Shown here: positions 24,447-34,158 of the stretch, piece by piece
How positions within the stretch are numbered: position 1 is the first letter of the stretch
How the letters are laid out: the number at the start of each line of letters is the position of its first letter
Origin: UBA1479 sp040216635
Lineage (GTDB): Bacteria; Pseudomonadota; Alphaproteobacteria; Rhodospirillales; Casp-alpha2
Assembly: GCA_040216635.1 (NCBI GenBank)
Contig: JAVJOU010000029.1
Location: forward strand, 124,001-188,000
Reading direction: 5' to 3'
Length of the DNA stretch: 64,000 nucleotides
Notes under the pieces: model-generated
Told to the model about the DNA's origin: nothing
Database searches by the model: none
What the model saw: the letters and a program-made list of their open reading frames with translations, nothing else
Position numbers and translations under genes: made by a program

Positions 24447-26318
24447 ATGCGGCGCGACTATTCGGACCCCGACGACACACCTGCGCGCAACGATTGGCAG
24501 ACCGTCAAGACGCTGTTCCCCTATCTGTGGCCGCAAGGCGAGCCCGGTTTGCGTTGGCGCGTCGTCGTTGCCGTGATTTTCCTGGTCGCCGCCAAGGGAA
24601 CCAGCGTCGCCGTGCCCCTGATCTATAAATATGCGGTCGATGCCCTGGACAGCACCGTCACCCCCATGGTCGTCGTTCCGGTTCTGTTATTGCTGGCTTA
24701 CGGCGGGGCCCGCATCCTCAGCCAGGCGTTCGGCGAACTGCGCGATGCGGTGTTTGCCCGGGTCGCACAGCGGGCCATCCGCCTGGCCGGCCTGAAGACC
24801 TTCCGCCATCTGCATCAGCTCAGCCTGCGCTTTCACCTGGACCGCAAAACCGGCGGCATAAGCCGGGCCGTCGAACGCGGCACCAAGGGCATCGAATTTC
24901 TGCTGCGCTTCATGCTGTTCAACATCGTGCCTACGTTGTTCGAGATCGCCCTGACCTGCGGCATTCTGTGGTACCTGTTCGGGCCTCTCATGGCGCTGAT
25001 CACCTTTGCGACCATCGCGCTGTACATCGCCTGGACACTTTGGGTCACGGAATGGCGCATCCAATTCCGGCGCACCATGAACAAGACTGATAGCGAGGCC
25101 AATACCAAGGCCATCGACAGCCTGCTGAATTTCGAAACGGTCAAATACTTCGGCAACGAAGACCACGAAAGCCAGCGCTTCAACCACGCACTCGCGCGCT
25201 ACGAAGAAGCCGCCGTCAAAAGCAATACCTCGCTCGCCATGCTGAACATCGGCCAGGGCATGGTCATCGCCATCGGCCTGACCGCGATGATGTGGATGGC
25301 GGCTTCGGGAGTGGTCGCGGGAAGCATGACCATCGGCGATTTCGCGATGGTCAATGCCTACCTGATCCAGTTGTACATGCCGCTGAACTTCCTGGGCTTC
25401 GTGTACCGCGAGATCAAACAATCCCTCACCGACATGGAACACATGTTCCGCCTGCTGGATGTGGACGCCGAGGTCGCCGACCGGCCCGACGCGACCCCGA
25501 TGACCGTCAACGGCGGTGAGGTCCGGTTCGAAAACGTATCCTTTGCCTACGATACCCGCCGGTCGGTCCTGAAGGACGTCAGCTTTACCGTGCCCGCCGG
25601 GCGCACCGTCGCCATTGTTGGGCCCTCGGGGTCGGGGAAATCCACGATCTCACGCCTGTTGTTCCGGTTTTACGACGTGTCCGACGGGCGTGTTCTGATC
25701 GACGGCCAGGATATCCGTAAGGTCACGCAGAAAAGCCTGCGTGCGGCCATCGGCATGGTCCCGCAGGATACGGTCCTGTTCAACGACACCATTTATTACA
25801 ACATCGCCTACGGCCGCCCCGGTGCCAGCCCGTCAGAGATCGAAGACGCCGCGAAGACGGCGCAAATCCACGACTTCATCATGAGCCTGCCCGATGGCTA
25901 TCAGGCCACCGTGGGCGAGCGGGGTCTGAAGCTTTCCGGCGGTGAAAAACAACGCGTTGCGATTGCCCGCACGGTCCTGAAATCACCCCACATCCTGATC
26001 TTCGACGAAGCGACATCTGCCCTTGATTCACGGACCGAACAGGAAATTCTCGCCGCCCTGAAAGCCGTCGCCAAAGGGCGCACCACCGTGACCGTGGCGC
26101 ATCGCCTGTCGACCGTCGTCGATGCGGATGAAATTCTGGTGCTGGAAACGGGCCGTATCGTCGAACGCGGCAATCACGAAGCCTTGCTGCAAATGGGGGG
26201 CCGCTACGCCGACATGTGGGCCCGCCAACAGCAACAGGAACAAGCGCGCGAAACGCTGGCTGGCGAGGACGGCGGGCTCAGCATCCGCGACCCCGCCGAA
26301 AACCCGGCAGCCGAATAA
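24447..26318 (+). CDS. Atm1/HMT1-type ABC exporter
   Basis: A 623-residue half-transporter with a six-helix membrane domain (about residues 35-325) fused to an ATPase domain (about 355-595). Walker A is GPSGSGKST, the signature is LSGGEKQRVAIAR and Walker B is ILIFDEATSALD, with the switch His in VTVAHRLST. The N-terminus (DWQTVKTLFPYLWP) and the motif ALNFETVKYFGNE-like LLNFETVKYFGNE are diagnostic of the Atm1 group. That group exports glutathione-linked sulfur or metal species connected with Fe-S assembly. The ISC operon in the same window fits that role. Confidence 0.9.
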   Translation: MRRDYSDPDDTPARNDWQTVKTLFPYLWPQGEPGLRWRVVVAVIFLVAAKGTSVAVPLIYKYAVDALDSTVTPMVVVPVLLLLAYGGARILSQAFGELRDAVFARVAQRAIRLAGLKTFRHLHQLSLRFHLDRKTGGISRAVERGTKGIEFLLRFMLFNIVPTLFEIALTCGILWYLFGPLMALITFATIALYIAWTLWVTEWRIQFRRTMNKTDSEANTKAIDSLLNFETVKYFGNEDHESQRFNHALARYEEAAVKSNTSLAMLNIGQGMVIAIGLTAMMWMAASGVVAGSMTIGDFAMVNAYLIQLYMPLNFLGFVYREIKQSLTDMEHMFRLLDVDAEVADRPDATPMTVNGGEVRFENVSFAYDTRRSVLKDVSFTVPAGRTVAIVGPSGSGKSTISRLLFRFYDVSDGRVLIDGQDIRKVTQKSLRAAIGMVPQDTVLFNDTIYYNIAYGRPGASPSEIEDAAKTAQIHDFIMSLPDGYQATVGERGLKLSGGEKQRVAIARTVLKSPHILIFDEATSALDSRTEQEILAALKAVAKGRTTVTVAHRLSTVVDADEILVLETGRIVERGNHEALLQMGGRYADMWARQQQQEQARETLAGEDGGLSIRDPAENPAAE

Positions 26319-26423
26319 TCCCAGCCATCTTCCATGGTTAGGCCACCCCCGAACGATTGTCTCTTTCCCCGCCTCTCATTCCTCGTTAAGCCTTAACCTC
26401 CCCCAACCAACCACGAAAATATC

Positions 26424-27164
26424 ATGGGCATGTTGGAACTCACCATTCTGGCAGGCGCGCTTGCGGGCGGCTTCGTTTCCGGTCTGACCGGGTTCGGCAC
26501 GGGCCTGACGGCCTTGGCGATCTGGCTGACCGTGATCGAGCCGGCGGTGGCCGCTCCCCTGGTCGTCATCTGCTCGCTGATTTCACAGTTCCAGACCCTG
26601 CCCGCCATATGGCATGCGATTTCCTGGCCACGCGTTCTGCCCTTCGTCATCGGCGGCGTGGTCGGCGTGCCGCTCGGCACCTTGATCCTGCCCCAGGTCT
26701 CGGTCGAGGGGTTCAAACTGTTCTTCGCCGTGTTTCTGGTTCTCTATTGTGCGTTCACGCTGGCCCAACGGTCCGCGCCCAAGCTCGCCTGGGGCGGTAA
26801 GCTGGCCAATGCCATCGTCGGTCTGGGTGGCGGCGTCCTGGGCGGCCTGACCGGGCTGTCAGGCCCGTTGCCGACCATCTGGGCGACCTTGCGAGGTTGG
26901 TCCAAGGATGAAAAGCGCGGCGTATTCCAAGGCTACAACACGGCCATTCTGCTACTTGCCGCGATCACACAAGCGCTGGGCGGCTTCATGACCCTGGAAG
27001 TCGGGCGGATTTCCCTGATCGCTTTTCCCGCTACGGTTATCGGATCGTGGATCGGGCGCAAAATCTACGGTCGGCTGGGCGATGGCTCGTTCAACAAGGT
27101 CGTCCTGGGGCTTTTGATGTTTTCCGGACTTTCCATGATCCTGGCCATCGTCTGGCCGGGATAA
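26424..27164 (+). CDS. TauE/SafE-family sulfite/organosulfur permease
   Basis: A 246-residue protein with about seven or eight hydrophobic helices. The duplicated family signature GGFVSGLTGFGTGLTALA (residues 13-30) recurs as GGGVLGGLTGLSGPLPTIW in the second half. Family members export sulfite, sulfoacetate or related anions. It stands 105 bp after the Atm1-type gene and converges on mnmA. The link to the TauD-type enzyme 20 kb away is suggestive only. Confidence 0.85.
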   Translation: MGMLELTILAGALAGGFVSGLTGFGTGLTALAIWLTVIEPAVAAPLVVICSLISQFQTLPAIWHAISWPRVLPFVIGGVVGVPLGTLILPQVSVEGFKLFFAVFLVLYCAFTLAQRSAPKLAWGGKLANAIVGLGGGVLGGLTGLSGPLPTIWATLRGWSKDEKRGVFQGYNTAILLLAAITQALGGFMTLEVGRISLIAFPATVIGSWIGRKIYGRLGDGSFNKVVLGLLMFSGLSMILAIVWPG

Positions 27165-27187
27165 CACGCCCCGGGTGGGCTCTGCCC

Positions 27188-28315
27188 TTATGTCCCGGTT
27201 TCCCTGGCGATCCATCCGCCGCCCAGGACCCTGTCACCTTGATAGAACACACAGGCCTGACCGGGGGCGACACCGTCCTGGGGGCCATCGAACTTGACCT
27301 GTGCCGTATCGTCGCCGGTGCCGAACAAAACCGCCGGCACGGGCTTGAACATGGACCGGATCTTGACCTCAACCCGGTGAACCTTGGAGCGCAGCGGCCC
27401 GTCACCCAGCCAATTGACCTCGTGAACGGAAAGACTTTCCTTGCCCAGGGCCGATTTCGGGCCGACAACCACGCGGCGCGTATCAGGCTCCAACCGGATC
27501 ACGTAAATCGGATCCCCCATGCCGCCGATCCCCAGTCCCTTGCGCTGACCGACCGTGAAATTGATGATGCCGTCATGCTGTCCCAGGACGTTGCCCGCCT
27601 GATCAACGATCTCCCCGGGATCATGGGCTTCGGGGCGCAGGCGCTCGACGATGCGTGCATAATTACCGTCGGGCACGAAACAGATGTCCATGCTTTCCGG
27701 CTTGTCCGCAACGGCCAGCCCCAGGCGCTGAGCATGGGCGCGGGTTTCCGCCTTGTCCATGGCCCCTAAGGGGAAACGCAGAAAGTCGAGTTGTTCGCCC
27801 GTGGTCGTGAACAGGAAATAGCTCTGATCCTTGGTCGGGTCGGCCGCGCGGTGAAGCTCCGCCCCCCCGTCGCCATCGACCCGGCGCACGTAATGCCCGG
27901 TGACGAGCGCATCCGCCCCCAGTTCACGCGCCTGCCCCAGCATGTCCTTGAACTTGACCGTCTGGTTACAGCGCACACAAGGAATGGGCGTTTCACCCCG
28001 CAAATAGGTATCGGCGAAGTCGTCCATGACCTGTTCTTTGAACCGGCTTTCGTAATTCAGAACGTAATGGGGAAAGCCCAATTGATCGGCGACACGGCGG
28101 GCATCCAGGATGTCCCGGCCCGCACAGCAGGTTTTCTGCCCCGGCACCACCGCACCCTGATCATACAGCTGCATGGTCATACCGACGGTGTCATAGCCCG
28201 CTTCCTTGACCAGGGCGGCCGCGGTCGAACTGTCGACCCCACCGGACATGGCGACAACGACACGCGTATCTGCGGGCTTCTTGCCCAAGCCTAAATTGAT
28301 CACAGGGTTACTCAT
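27188..28315 (-). CDS. mnmA: tRNA-specific 2-thiouridylase MnmA
   Basis: A 375-residue enzyme that puts sulfur on U34 of Lys, Glu and Gln tRNAs. The PP-loop is MSGGVDSSTAA (about residues 23-33). The first catalytic Cys is in IPCVRCNQTVKF, and the persulfide-bearing second Cys is in the QACVFYQGD stretch or the C-terminal half of the central domain (DICFVPDGNY). The final beta-barrel domain is complete. It takes sulfur ultimately from IscS, encoded in the window. The gene converges on the TauE/SafE gene. Confidence 0.95.
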   Translation of the reverse strand: MSNPVINLGLGKKPADTRVVVAMSGGVDSSTAAALVKEAGYDTVGMTMQLYDQGAVVPGQKTCCAGRDILDARRVADQLGFPHYVLNYESRFKEQVMDDFADTYLRGETPIPCVRCNQTVKFKDMLGQARELGADALVTGHYVRRVDGDGGAELHRAADPTKDQSYFLFTTTGEQLDFLRFPLGAMDKAETRAHAQRLGLAVADKPESMDICFVPDGNYARIVERLRPEAHDPGEIVDQAGNVLGQHDGIINFTVGQRKGLGIGGMGDPIYVIRLEPDTRRVVVGPKSALGKESLSVHEVNWLGDGPLRSKVHRVEVKIRSMFKPVPAVLFGTGDDTAQVKFDGPQDGVAPGQACVFYQGDRVLGGGWIARETGT

Positions 28316-28363
28316 GGGCGGAATATAGGCTTTTCATCCCGCGACGAAAAGGACCGTCACCAA

Positions 28364-29131
28364 TCAAATCGTCGGTGCCGCCGTTGTGGGCTTATCCTGT
28401 GCCGGCTTGCCGTCGGATGCCCCGATTTCAGCCAAAGTCTTAAGCGTTACCGAGCGGAAATCCCTGCGATACAGAACCAAAATCACCCAGATCGTCGTGA
28501 TAAACAGCAGCACCGGATGGATAAACCACGGCAACAGGGCCAAGGCGAAATAATAGGACCGCAGGCCGCGGTTGAAATTGTCCTGCGCGCGCGAAAGGAT
28601 CACCGCCGCCCGGGCAGGAAAGCCCTGCATGATGGTTTCGTCACATTGCGTTGATTGCGGTGCCGCGCCGATCATCACCAGCGTGTAATTGAATTGCCGC
28701 AGGCACCAGGCGAACTTGAAGAACGCGTAGACGAACACAAGCATCAGGATGAATATGCGAAATTCCATCAAACGCCGTGATGCGGGCTGCGCCATGGAGA
28801 TATCGTGAATGATGACGCGCAGATTCTCGATCTGCCCAAGGAGTGCGACAACCCCAGCAAGCACCAGCAGCGTGGTGGAAATGAACAGCCCGCCGGAGCG
28901 AATGTAGGCATTGACGATCTGCACGTCGGCCATCCGGTTTTCGCGCTCCAGCATGCGCTCCATCCAGCGCAGGCGGTAATCATGCAGCACCACGGCCATG
29001 GGCCGCTTGCCCCAGGCAATCTGATCGGCAACGGCCGTGTAACCAACGGCCCCCATCAGAAACCATGCCAGCGCCAAGCCGTCCAAAAGCGGTATGGACG
29101 TGTTGAAAATCATAATCTCGGCAAGTGGCAT
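28364..29131 (-). CDS. DUF599 family membrane protein
   Basis: A 255-residue protein started at MPLAEIMIFNTS; 12 extra upstream codons have no family match. Four hydrophobic helices are visible at about residues 13-30, 90-110, 125-150 and 205-235. The motif RWMERMLERENRMADVQIV between the first two, and RSYYFALALLPWFIHP, are typical of DUF599. The function of the family is not known. It is 48 bp from mnmA in the same direction and divergent from the histidine kinase. Confidence 0.8.
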   Translation of the reverse strand: MPLAEIMIFNTSIPLLDGLALAWFLMGAVGYTAVADQIAWGKRPMAVVLHDYRLRWMERMLERENRMADVQIVNAYIRSGGLFISTTLLVLAGVVALLGQIENLRVIIHDISMAQPASRRLMEFRIFILMLVFVYAFFKFAWCLRQFNYTLVMIGAAPQSTQCDETIMQGFPARAAVILSRAQDNFNRGLRSYYFALALLPWFIHPVLLFITTIWVILVLYRRDFRSVTLKTLAEIGASDGKPAQDKPTTAAPTI

Positions 29132-29243
29132 ATTATCCCTTTCGTAAGTCCCCGATCGCGGCCTCACTTATGTTATATGTCAATCATCCAGCAAATAGGC
29201 TACATAACTTTGGGGAGTCCTTGAAGGTCACATAGGGACCTAG

Positions 29244-30896
29244 ATGGCAGGACCAAAACAATCGACAAGCCTCACGAAGGCCGAACTGATCGCCCGGGTA
29301 GAGGCCCTTGAGAGCGAGCTCTCACAGCTTCGCGCATCCCGAGATATAACCTCCTCCCAAACCGACACAAACACCGCTCCGCACGAGATCAATACCTGGG
29401 CATTGACCGATGCCTTGGAACGGGTCGACGACGGTGTCGTCGTCTACGACGCCGAAGACCGCATGGTGTTTGTCAATCAGGCATATTTGCGCCACCTCCC
29501 CGAAGACCTGAAAGCGCTGCACGTGCCCGGCGTCCTGTTCGAAGATATCGTACGTGCCAATACGGACCGCGGCCTGATCGATGACGCCATCGGACGCGAA
29601 GAAGACTTCATCCGTGAACGCGTTGCCCGCCACAAGAATGCGCAAGGATTGCCGATCCATCGATTTGCCAACGGCGTTTGGTATGAACTGAAGGAATACC
29701 GCATGCGTGACGGCGGCATTCTCACGGTCCGCCGGGACGTCAGCGAATGGGTGGCACTTACGGCAGCCCTTCGCGACAACGAAGAACGTTTCCGGGATTT
29801 CGCCGAAGCTTCCCAGGACTGGTTCTGGGAGATGGATGAGAACCTGCGCTTCACCTATTTCTCCGACCGGTTTTATTGGGCCTCGGGTGTTCGGCCGGAA
29901 CAGCTCCTTGGCCGTACCCGCCGTGAATCCCTTTGGGATAACCCCGACGAAGAACCCTGGAAAAGCCATATCGCGGACCTGGAAGCGCATCGGCCGTTCC
30001 GAGATTTTGTTCATTCCCGTGTGCGGCCCGACGGCGAATTGAACCATCTGGCGATCAGCGGCAAACCCGTGTTCGATAAGAACGGGAACTTCAAGGGATA
30101 TCGGGGAACCGGACGCAACATCACCAAGCAATGGCTTTCGGAACATGAACTGGCCCAGGCCAAGGATTTGGCCGAACGCGCCAACCGCGCGAAAACCGAT
30201 TTTCTCGCCTATATGAGCCACGAATTCCGCACGCCGCTCAATTCGATCATCGGATATTCCGAAATCATCACCCTGGGCACATTCGGCCCGATTGAAAATG
30301 AAAAGTATGCGGAATACGTCGGCAATATCGAGCGGTCGGGCCGGCATCTGCTGGAACTGATCGACGACGTGCTCGACATTTCATTGATCGAAGCCGGTGA
30401 AATCCACATTCACGAAGAAACCTTCGACCTGGATGCGGCCGTTCGCTCTTGTGTCGAATTGATGGAAGAAGAAGCCAATAAAGAAGCCATCAACCTGGAA
30501 CTGCACCTGCAGCCGGCGCCTGCGTTCTTCGGCGATGAACGCAGGCTGCGCCAGATCGTCATCAATCTGTTGTCCAATGCGATCAAGTTCACGCCCACAG
30601 GCGGAATGGTGCGGATAGATATGGAACAGGAATCCGACGGTAGCCTTGCCCTGCGCGTCGTCGATACGGGAATAGGCATCGATGAGAAAGACCGGGAAAA
30701 GGTCTTAAGTCCATTCGGTCAGGCAGAAGGCGCTTTTACCCGCCGCTTCAAGGGCGTGGGACTGGGATTACCCTTGGTTAAGAATCTCACGGAAATGCAC
30801 AACGGATCGCTGGCACTGGAAAGCGAGCCCGGAAAAGGAACAACGGTGACGGTGCGTTTTCCCGCAGCTCGGCTGCAGTCGGAACAACGAAACTAG
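29244..30896 (+). CDS. Cytoplasmic PAS-PAS sensor histidine kinase
   Basis: A 550-residue kinase without membrane segments. A short coiled coil (residues 10-32) is followed by two PAS domains (about 55-165 and 185-300), a dimerisation/phosphoacceptor domain with H326 in MSHEFRTPLNSIIGYSE, and an ATPase domain (about 430-545). The ATPase domain has the N box (NLLSNAIKFTP), G1 (VVDTGIGID) and G2 (GVGLGLPLVK). No cognate response regulator is adjacent; the single-domain regulator with its HPt partner at 23-24 kb is the nearest candidate. PAS domains suggest an internal signal such as redox, a cofactor or a ligand. Confidence 0.9.
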   Translation: MAGPKQSTSLTKAELIARVEALESELSQLRASRDITSSQTDTNTAPHEINTWALTDALERVDDGVVVYDAEDRMVFVNQAYLRHLPEDLKALHVPGVLFEDIVRANTDRGLIDDAIGREEDFIRERVARHKNAQGLPIHRFANGVWYELKEYRMRDGGILTVRRDVSEWVALTAALRDNEERFRDFAEASQDWFWEMDENLRFTYFSDRFYWASGVRPEQLLGRTRRESLWDNPDEEPWKSHIADLEAHRPFRDFVHSRVRPDGELNHLAISGKPVFDKNGNFKGYRGTGRNITKQWLSEHELAQAKDLAERANRAKTDFLAYMSHEFRTPLNSIIGYSEIITLGTFGPIENEKYAEYVGNIERSGRHLLELIDDVLDISLIEAGEIHIHEETFDLDAAVRSCVELMEEEANKEAINLELHLQPAPAFFGDERRLRQIVINLLSNAIKFTPTGGMVRIDMEQESDGSLALRVVDTGIGIDEKDREKVLSPFGQAEGAFTRRFKGVGLGLPLVKNLTEMHNGSLALESEPGKGTTVTVRFPAARLQSEQRN

Positions 30897-30909
30897 CAGG
30901 CGACAGCGC

Positions 30910-31110
30910 TCAGTCGCGTTCGTCCAACCAAGCCATCTGAATGGCTTCCAGAACCTTTTCGTTGGATTTTTGCGGATCGTCTTCGAAATCGGGCAAATCC
31001 TGAACCCATTGCCACAGATCCGTGAACCGCAGGTTCACGACGTCCGCATCCGGATGGGCTTCTTCCAGTTCAATCGCGATATCGATCGTATCGGTCCAGC
31101 GCAGTCCCAT
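30910..31110 (-). CDS. iscX: Fe-S assembly protein IscX
   Basis: A 66-residue acidic protein, the size and sequence of IscX/YfhJ. Recognisable are the start GLRWTDTIDIAIELEE, DVVNLRFTDLW and the end AIQMAWLDERD. IscX binds IscS and iron and tunes the rate of cluster assembly. It is the last gene of the ISC operon, 23 bp after fdx, as in E. coli. Confidence 0.93.
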   Translation of the reverse strand: MGLRWTDTIDIAIELEEAHPDADVVNLRFTDLWQWVQDLPDFEDDPQKSNEKVLEAIQMAWLDERD

Positions 31111-31133
31111 TCCTTAATCTCCCGATTATCCGA

Positions 31134-31484
31134 TCACACCTTGCGGTCGACCATCATGTTGCGGGTCGCCTTGGGCAAGGTCACTTTCAGGCCGTCCAGG
31201 TCTTCGCTCATGACGATCTGGCAGCCCAGGCGCGAGGTATGCGTCAAACCAAAAGCAAGGTCCAGCATGTCTTCTTCGTCTTCCGTCGGTTCGTCCAATT
31301 TGTCGAAGTACGTCTGATCGACGACCACGTGGCAGGTCGAACAGGCCAGCGATCCTTCGCAGGCGCCTTCAAGGTCAATGCCGTTACGGTGCGCGACCTC
31401 AAGCACGGACAACCCCTCGGGCGCGTCCACTTCCTGGGGCGTGCCGTCGGGCAGCACGAAGGTCATCTTGAACATCTTGGTCAT
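31134..31484 (-). CDS. fdx: ISC-type [2Fe-2S] ferredoxin
   Basis: A 116-residue adrenodoxin-type ferredoxin that supplies electrons for cluster assembly on IscU. The four cluster cysteines are in CEGSLACSTCHVVV (CX5CX2C) and in LGCQIVMSEDLDG. The acidic LDEPTEDEEDMLDLA segment is the partner-docking helix. Its place between hscA and iscX confirms the ISC assignment. Confidence 0.95.
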   Translation of the reverse strand: MTKMFKMTFVLPDGTPQEVDAPEGLSVLEVAHRNGIDLEGACEGSLACSTCHVVVDQTYFDKLDEPTEDEEDMLDLAFGLTHTSRLGCQIVMSEDLDGLKVTLPKATRNMMVDRKV

Positions 31485-31510
31485 GGTTCTTGTCGTTCCT
31501 TAACTTTTAC

Positions 31511-33406
31511 TCAATCGCCGGACGGGCCGGCAGCCTGTTCCAATCGGTCCACATCGACGCCGCGCAGCGCGGCACGGATGCCGCGGTCCATGCGCTTTTC
31601 AGCGAACGAACGCGTGCCCTCTTCCAGTTTTTCGATCTGTTCATTGATCGCATCGCGGTCGTCGCCGGCCACGGCGGCCTCCGTTTCCGCGATCAACCGG
31701 GTGATGGTTTCGCGTTCATCGTCGCTCAAAAGATCGCCATCGACGTCCATGGCCGCTTTCACGGCCCCCAGCGCACGGCCGGCATCGACGCGCGATTCCG
31801 CCAAAATACGCTGTGTCATATCGTCCTTGGCGTGCTTCATGCTGTCATACAGCATCTTGGACATTTCATCCTCGCTAAGGCCGTAAGACGGCTTCACTTC
31901 GATGCTTTGTTCCTCGCCCGTCGTCTGCTCGCGCGCGCTGACCGTCAACAGACCGTCTGCATCGACGGCATAGGTGACTTGAATGCGCGCGGCTCCCGCC
32001 GTCATGGGCGGAATACCGCGCAGCGTGAAGCGCGCCAACGAACGGTTTTGTTCAACCATTTCCCGCTCGCCCTGAACCACATGCACGGCCATGGCCGACT
32101 GCCCATCCTGATAGGTCGTGAATTCCTGGGCCTTGGCCACGGGAATGGGGGTATTGCGGGGGATGATTTTTTCCGTCAATCCCCCCATGGTCTCGATGCC
32201 AAGGGACAGCGGCGTCACGTCCAACAGCAAGGTGTCGGACCCGCGCGTCAGGGCTTCGGCCTGAAGGGCCGCGCCCACGGCGACGACCTCGTCCGGGTCG
32301 ATATCGGCAAGCGGTTCGCGCCCAAATAATTCAGCGACCTTACGGCGCACCAACGGCACCCGGGTTGAACCGCCGACCAGGACCACGCCCTTGACGTCTT
32401 CGGGCACGACATCGGCATCATCCAATACGTTTTCGCAAATGCCCAGGGTCCGCGACACCAATTGATCGATCAGCGCTTCGAAGGCCGCCCGGTCCAGGCT
32501 GAATTCCTGCTGTTCGCCGTTCAATTCAAGCAGCCAGGTGCCGTGGTCGGCCGTGCTCAGGTCTTCCTTGACCTGGCGCGCCGTGGCGACGGCCTGTTTG
32601 ACGGCCCCCGCCCCTGGTGTGGCTCCGTTCCAATCCTTCAGGAAATGTTCCGCGATGGCGTGATCGAAATCATCCCCGCCAAGGGCCGCATCCCCGCCCG
32701 TGGACAGCACCTGAAACACGCCCTTTTCCATGCGCAGCAGTGAAATATCGAAGGTCCCGCCGCCCAGGTCATAGACCGCGTAAAGGCCTTCAGCCTCCTT
32801 ATCCAGGCCATAGGCCAGGGCCGCCGCCGTGGGCTCGTTGACCAGGCGCAGAACTTCCAGCCCTGCCAGCCTGGCCGCATCCTTGGTCGCCGTGCGCGCG
32901 GCATCGTCGAAATAAGCCGGGACCGTGATCACGGCTCGGGTCACCTCGCGATCGAGCACGCCCTCGGCCTGTTCCTTCAATGCAGACAGGATATGCCCGG
33001 AAATCTCCACAGGCGTGAGTTTTCGGCCACCGACGTTGATCCGCACCATGGCGGAACCGCCTTCTTCCGCCGGCTCGACATCGAACGGCAGATGTCCGGC
33101 AACGGCCTTGATATCACCGATGCCCCGGCCCATCAGCCGCTTGATGGAACTGACCACACTGTCCGGGCGCATGGCGATCAGGCTTTTGGCCAAGCCGCCG
33201 ACGATGGGTGAGCCGTCGGGTGCATAGGCGACGACGGAGGGCACAAGTGCCTGCCCTTCTTCGTCCCGCAGGACCTCGGTCTTGCCGTCGATCGAGACGG
33301 CGGTCACGGAATTGGTGGTACCCAGATCGATGCCGACGGCAACGTCTTCGTCGCCTTCGTGCGGGGCTGGTGTTTCTCCGGGCTCGTGAATTTGTAATAG
33401 CGCCAT
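31511..33406 (-). CDS. hscA: Fe-S chaperone HscA (Hsp70 family)
   Basis: A 631-residue Hsp70-type ATPase that, with HscB, frees clusters from IscU. The N-terminal ATPase motifs AVGIDLGTTNSVTAV, AVITVPAYFDD, YDLGGGTFDISL and VVLVGGSTRVPLV are present. The substrate-binding domain starts near LLLDVTPLSLGIETMGG. It has the shorter C-terminal lid of HscA rather than the DnaK tail EEVD-like end. The stop codon lies 26 bp before fdx. Confidence 0.95.
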   Translation of the reverse strand: MALLQIHEPGETPAPHEGDEDVAVGIDLGTTNSVTAVSIDGKTEVLRDEEGQALVPSVVAYAPDGSPIVGGLAKSLIAMRPDSVVSSIKRLMGRGIGDIKAVAGHLPFDVEPAEEGGSAMVRINVGGRKLTPVEISGHILSALKEQAEGVLDREVTRAVITVPAYFDDAARTATKDAARLAGLEVLRLVNEPTAAALAYGLDKEAEGLYAVYDLGGGTFDISLLRMEKGVFQVLSTGGDAALGGDDFDHAIAEHFLKDWNGATPGAGAVKQAVATARQVKEDLSTADHGTWLLELNGEQQEFSLDRAAFEALIDQLVSRTLGICENVLDDADVVPEDVKGVVLVGGSTRVPLVRRKVAELFGREPLADIDPDEVVAVGAALQAEALTRGSDTLLLDVTPLSLGIETMGGLTEKIIPRNTPIPVAKAQEFTTYQDGQSAMAVHVVQGEREMVEQNRSLARFTLRGIPPMTAGAARIQVTYAVDADGLLTVSAREQTTGEEQSIEVKPSYGLSEDEMSKMLYDSMKHAKDDMTQRILAESRVDAGRALGAVKAAMDVDGDLLSDDERETITRLIAETEAAVAGDDRDAINEQIEKLEEGTRSFAEKRMDRGIRAALRGVDVDRLEQAAGPSGD

Positions 33407-33409
33407 GGG

Positions 33410-34072
33410 CTAGCTGGCCCCTCTCAGCTCGGCCCGACGAAAGCGCGTTTCATCCGCCAGCTTACGCAGATACTTCAGGCGCGTAATCAGGGTTGCGACC
33501 GCATCCATGTTTTCGTCGGCAAAAGCCTGGGACAGTTCCGTCTCGCAGTCGGCGATCTCGCCCTGCGCCCGCTTGGTCACGTTCCCGACGTCATCGGCGG
33601 TTTCGGCTTCGGCCAGGGCTTCGCGCATTTCCATGGCCTCCATCAGGATGACCGGATCGGTCAGCGCGTTACAGCCTTCCTTCAGCACATCCAAGCCCTG
33701 CAAATGGGCCAGATACACGGCCCGGGTCAACGGGTCCTTCAAGGTCTCGTAGGCGTCGTTCAGGCTGGTTGCCTGCTGCTGGCTGAGGGTTTTTTCCTTG
33801 GGCGTACGGGTCGCGAAACGGTCCGGATGCAATTGACGCTGTAATTGGAAGTAGGTTTTTTCCAAGGCCGACGTATCGATCTCGAACCCACGGGCAAGTC
33901 CCATCCGTTGGAAGTGATCAGCCTGACCCGGCGGCTGCACCGCCTTGCAACTGGGGCAGAAAGGCTCGGTTACCGGCACCGGTCCCTGACAGGACCAACA
34001 TGCCTGTACGATCGTTCCATCGGCGGCGTTACCGGGATCAGTCTTTGCCGCGCTGTCTGCTGTCGCTTGCAC
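33410..34072 (-). CDS. hscB: Co-chaperone HscB with N-terminal zinc-ribbon
   Basis: About 220 residues from a GTG with AAGGA 10 nt upstream; an in-frame TTG 15 codons earlier has no ribosome site. The J-domain carries HPD in QLHPDRFATRT. The C-terminal helical bundle binds IscU. Unusually for bacteria, residues 20-50 hold two CXXC motifs (CWSC and CPSC), a tetracysteine zinc-finger like that of human HSC20. Escherichia coli HscB lacks it. It is followed after 3 bp by hscA. Confidence 0.9.
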   Translation of the reverse strand: MQATADSAAKTDPGNAADGTIVQACWSCQGPVPVTEPFCPSCKAVQPPGQADHFQRMGLARGFEIDTSALEKTYFQLQRQLHPDRFATRTPKEKTLSQQQATSLNDAYETLKDPLTRAVYLAHLQGLDVLKEGCNALTDPVILMEAMEMREALAEAETADDVGNVTKRAQGEIADCETELSQAFADENMDAVATLITRLKYLRKLADETRFRRAELRGAS

Positions 34073-34158
34073 CAGCGTTCTTTTCCTTATCGTCGAATGT
34101 CTCGAATTGGCGCCCAATGCCCGGAGGCGGGCTCTGGACCACGGTCAAACGGCCACGG

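Noticed and set aside
31490..32329. A 279-codon plus-strand frame opposite hscA.
   Set aside because: It is fully covered by the hscA coding sequence and looks like a shadow frame.
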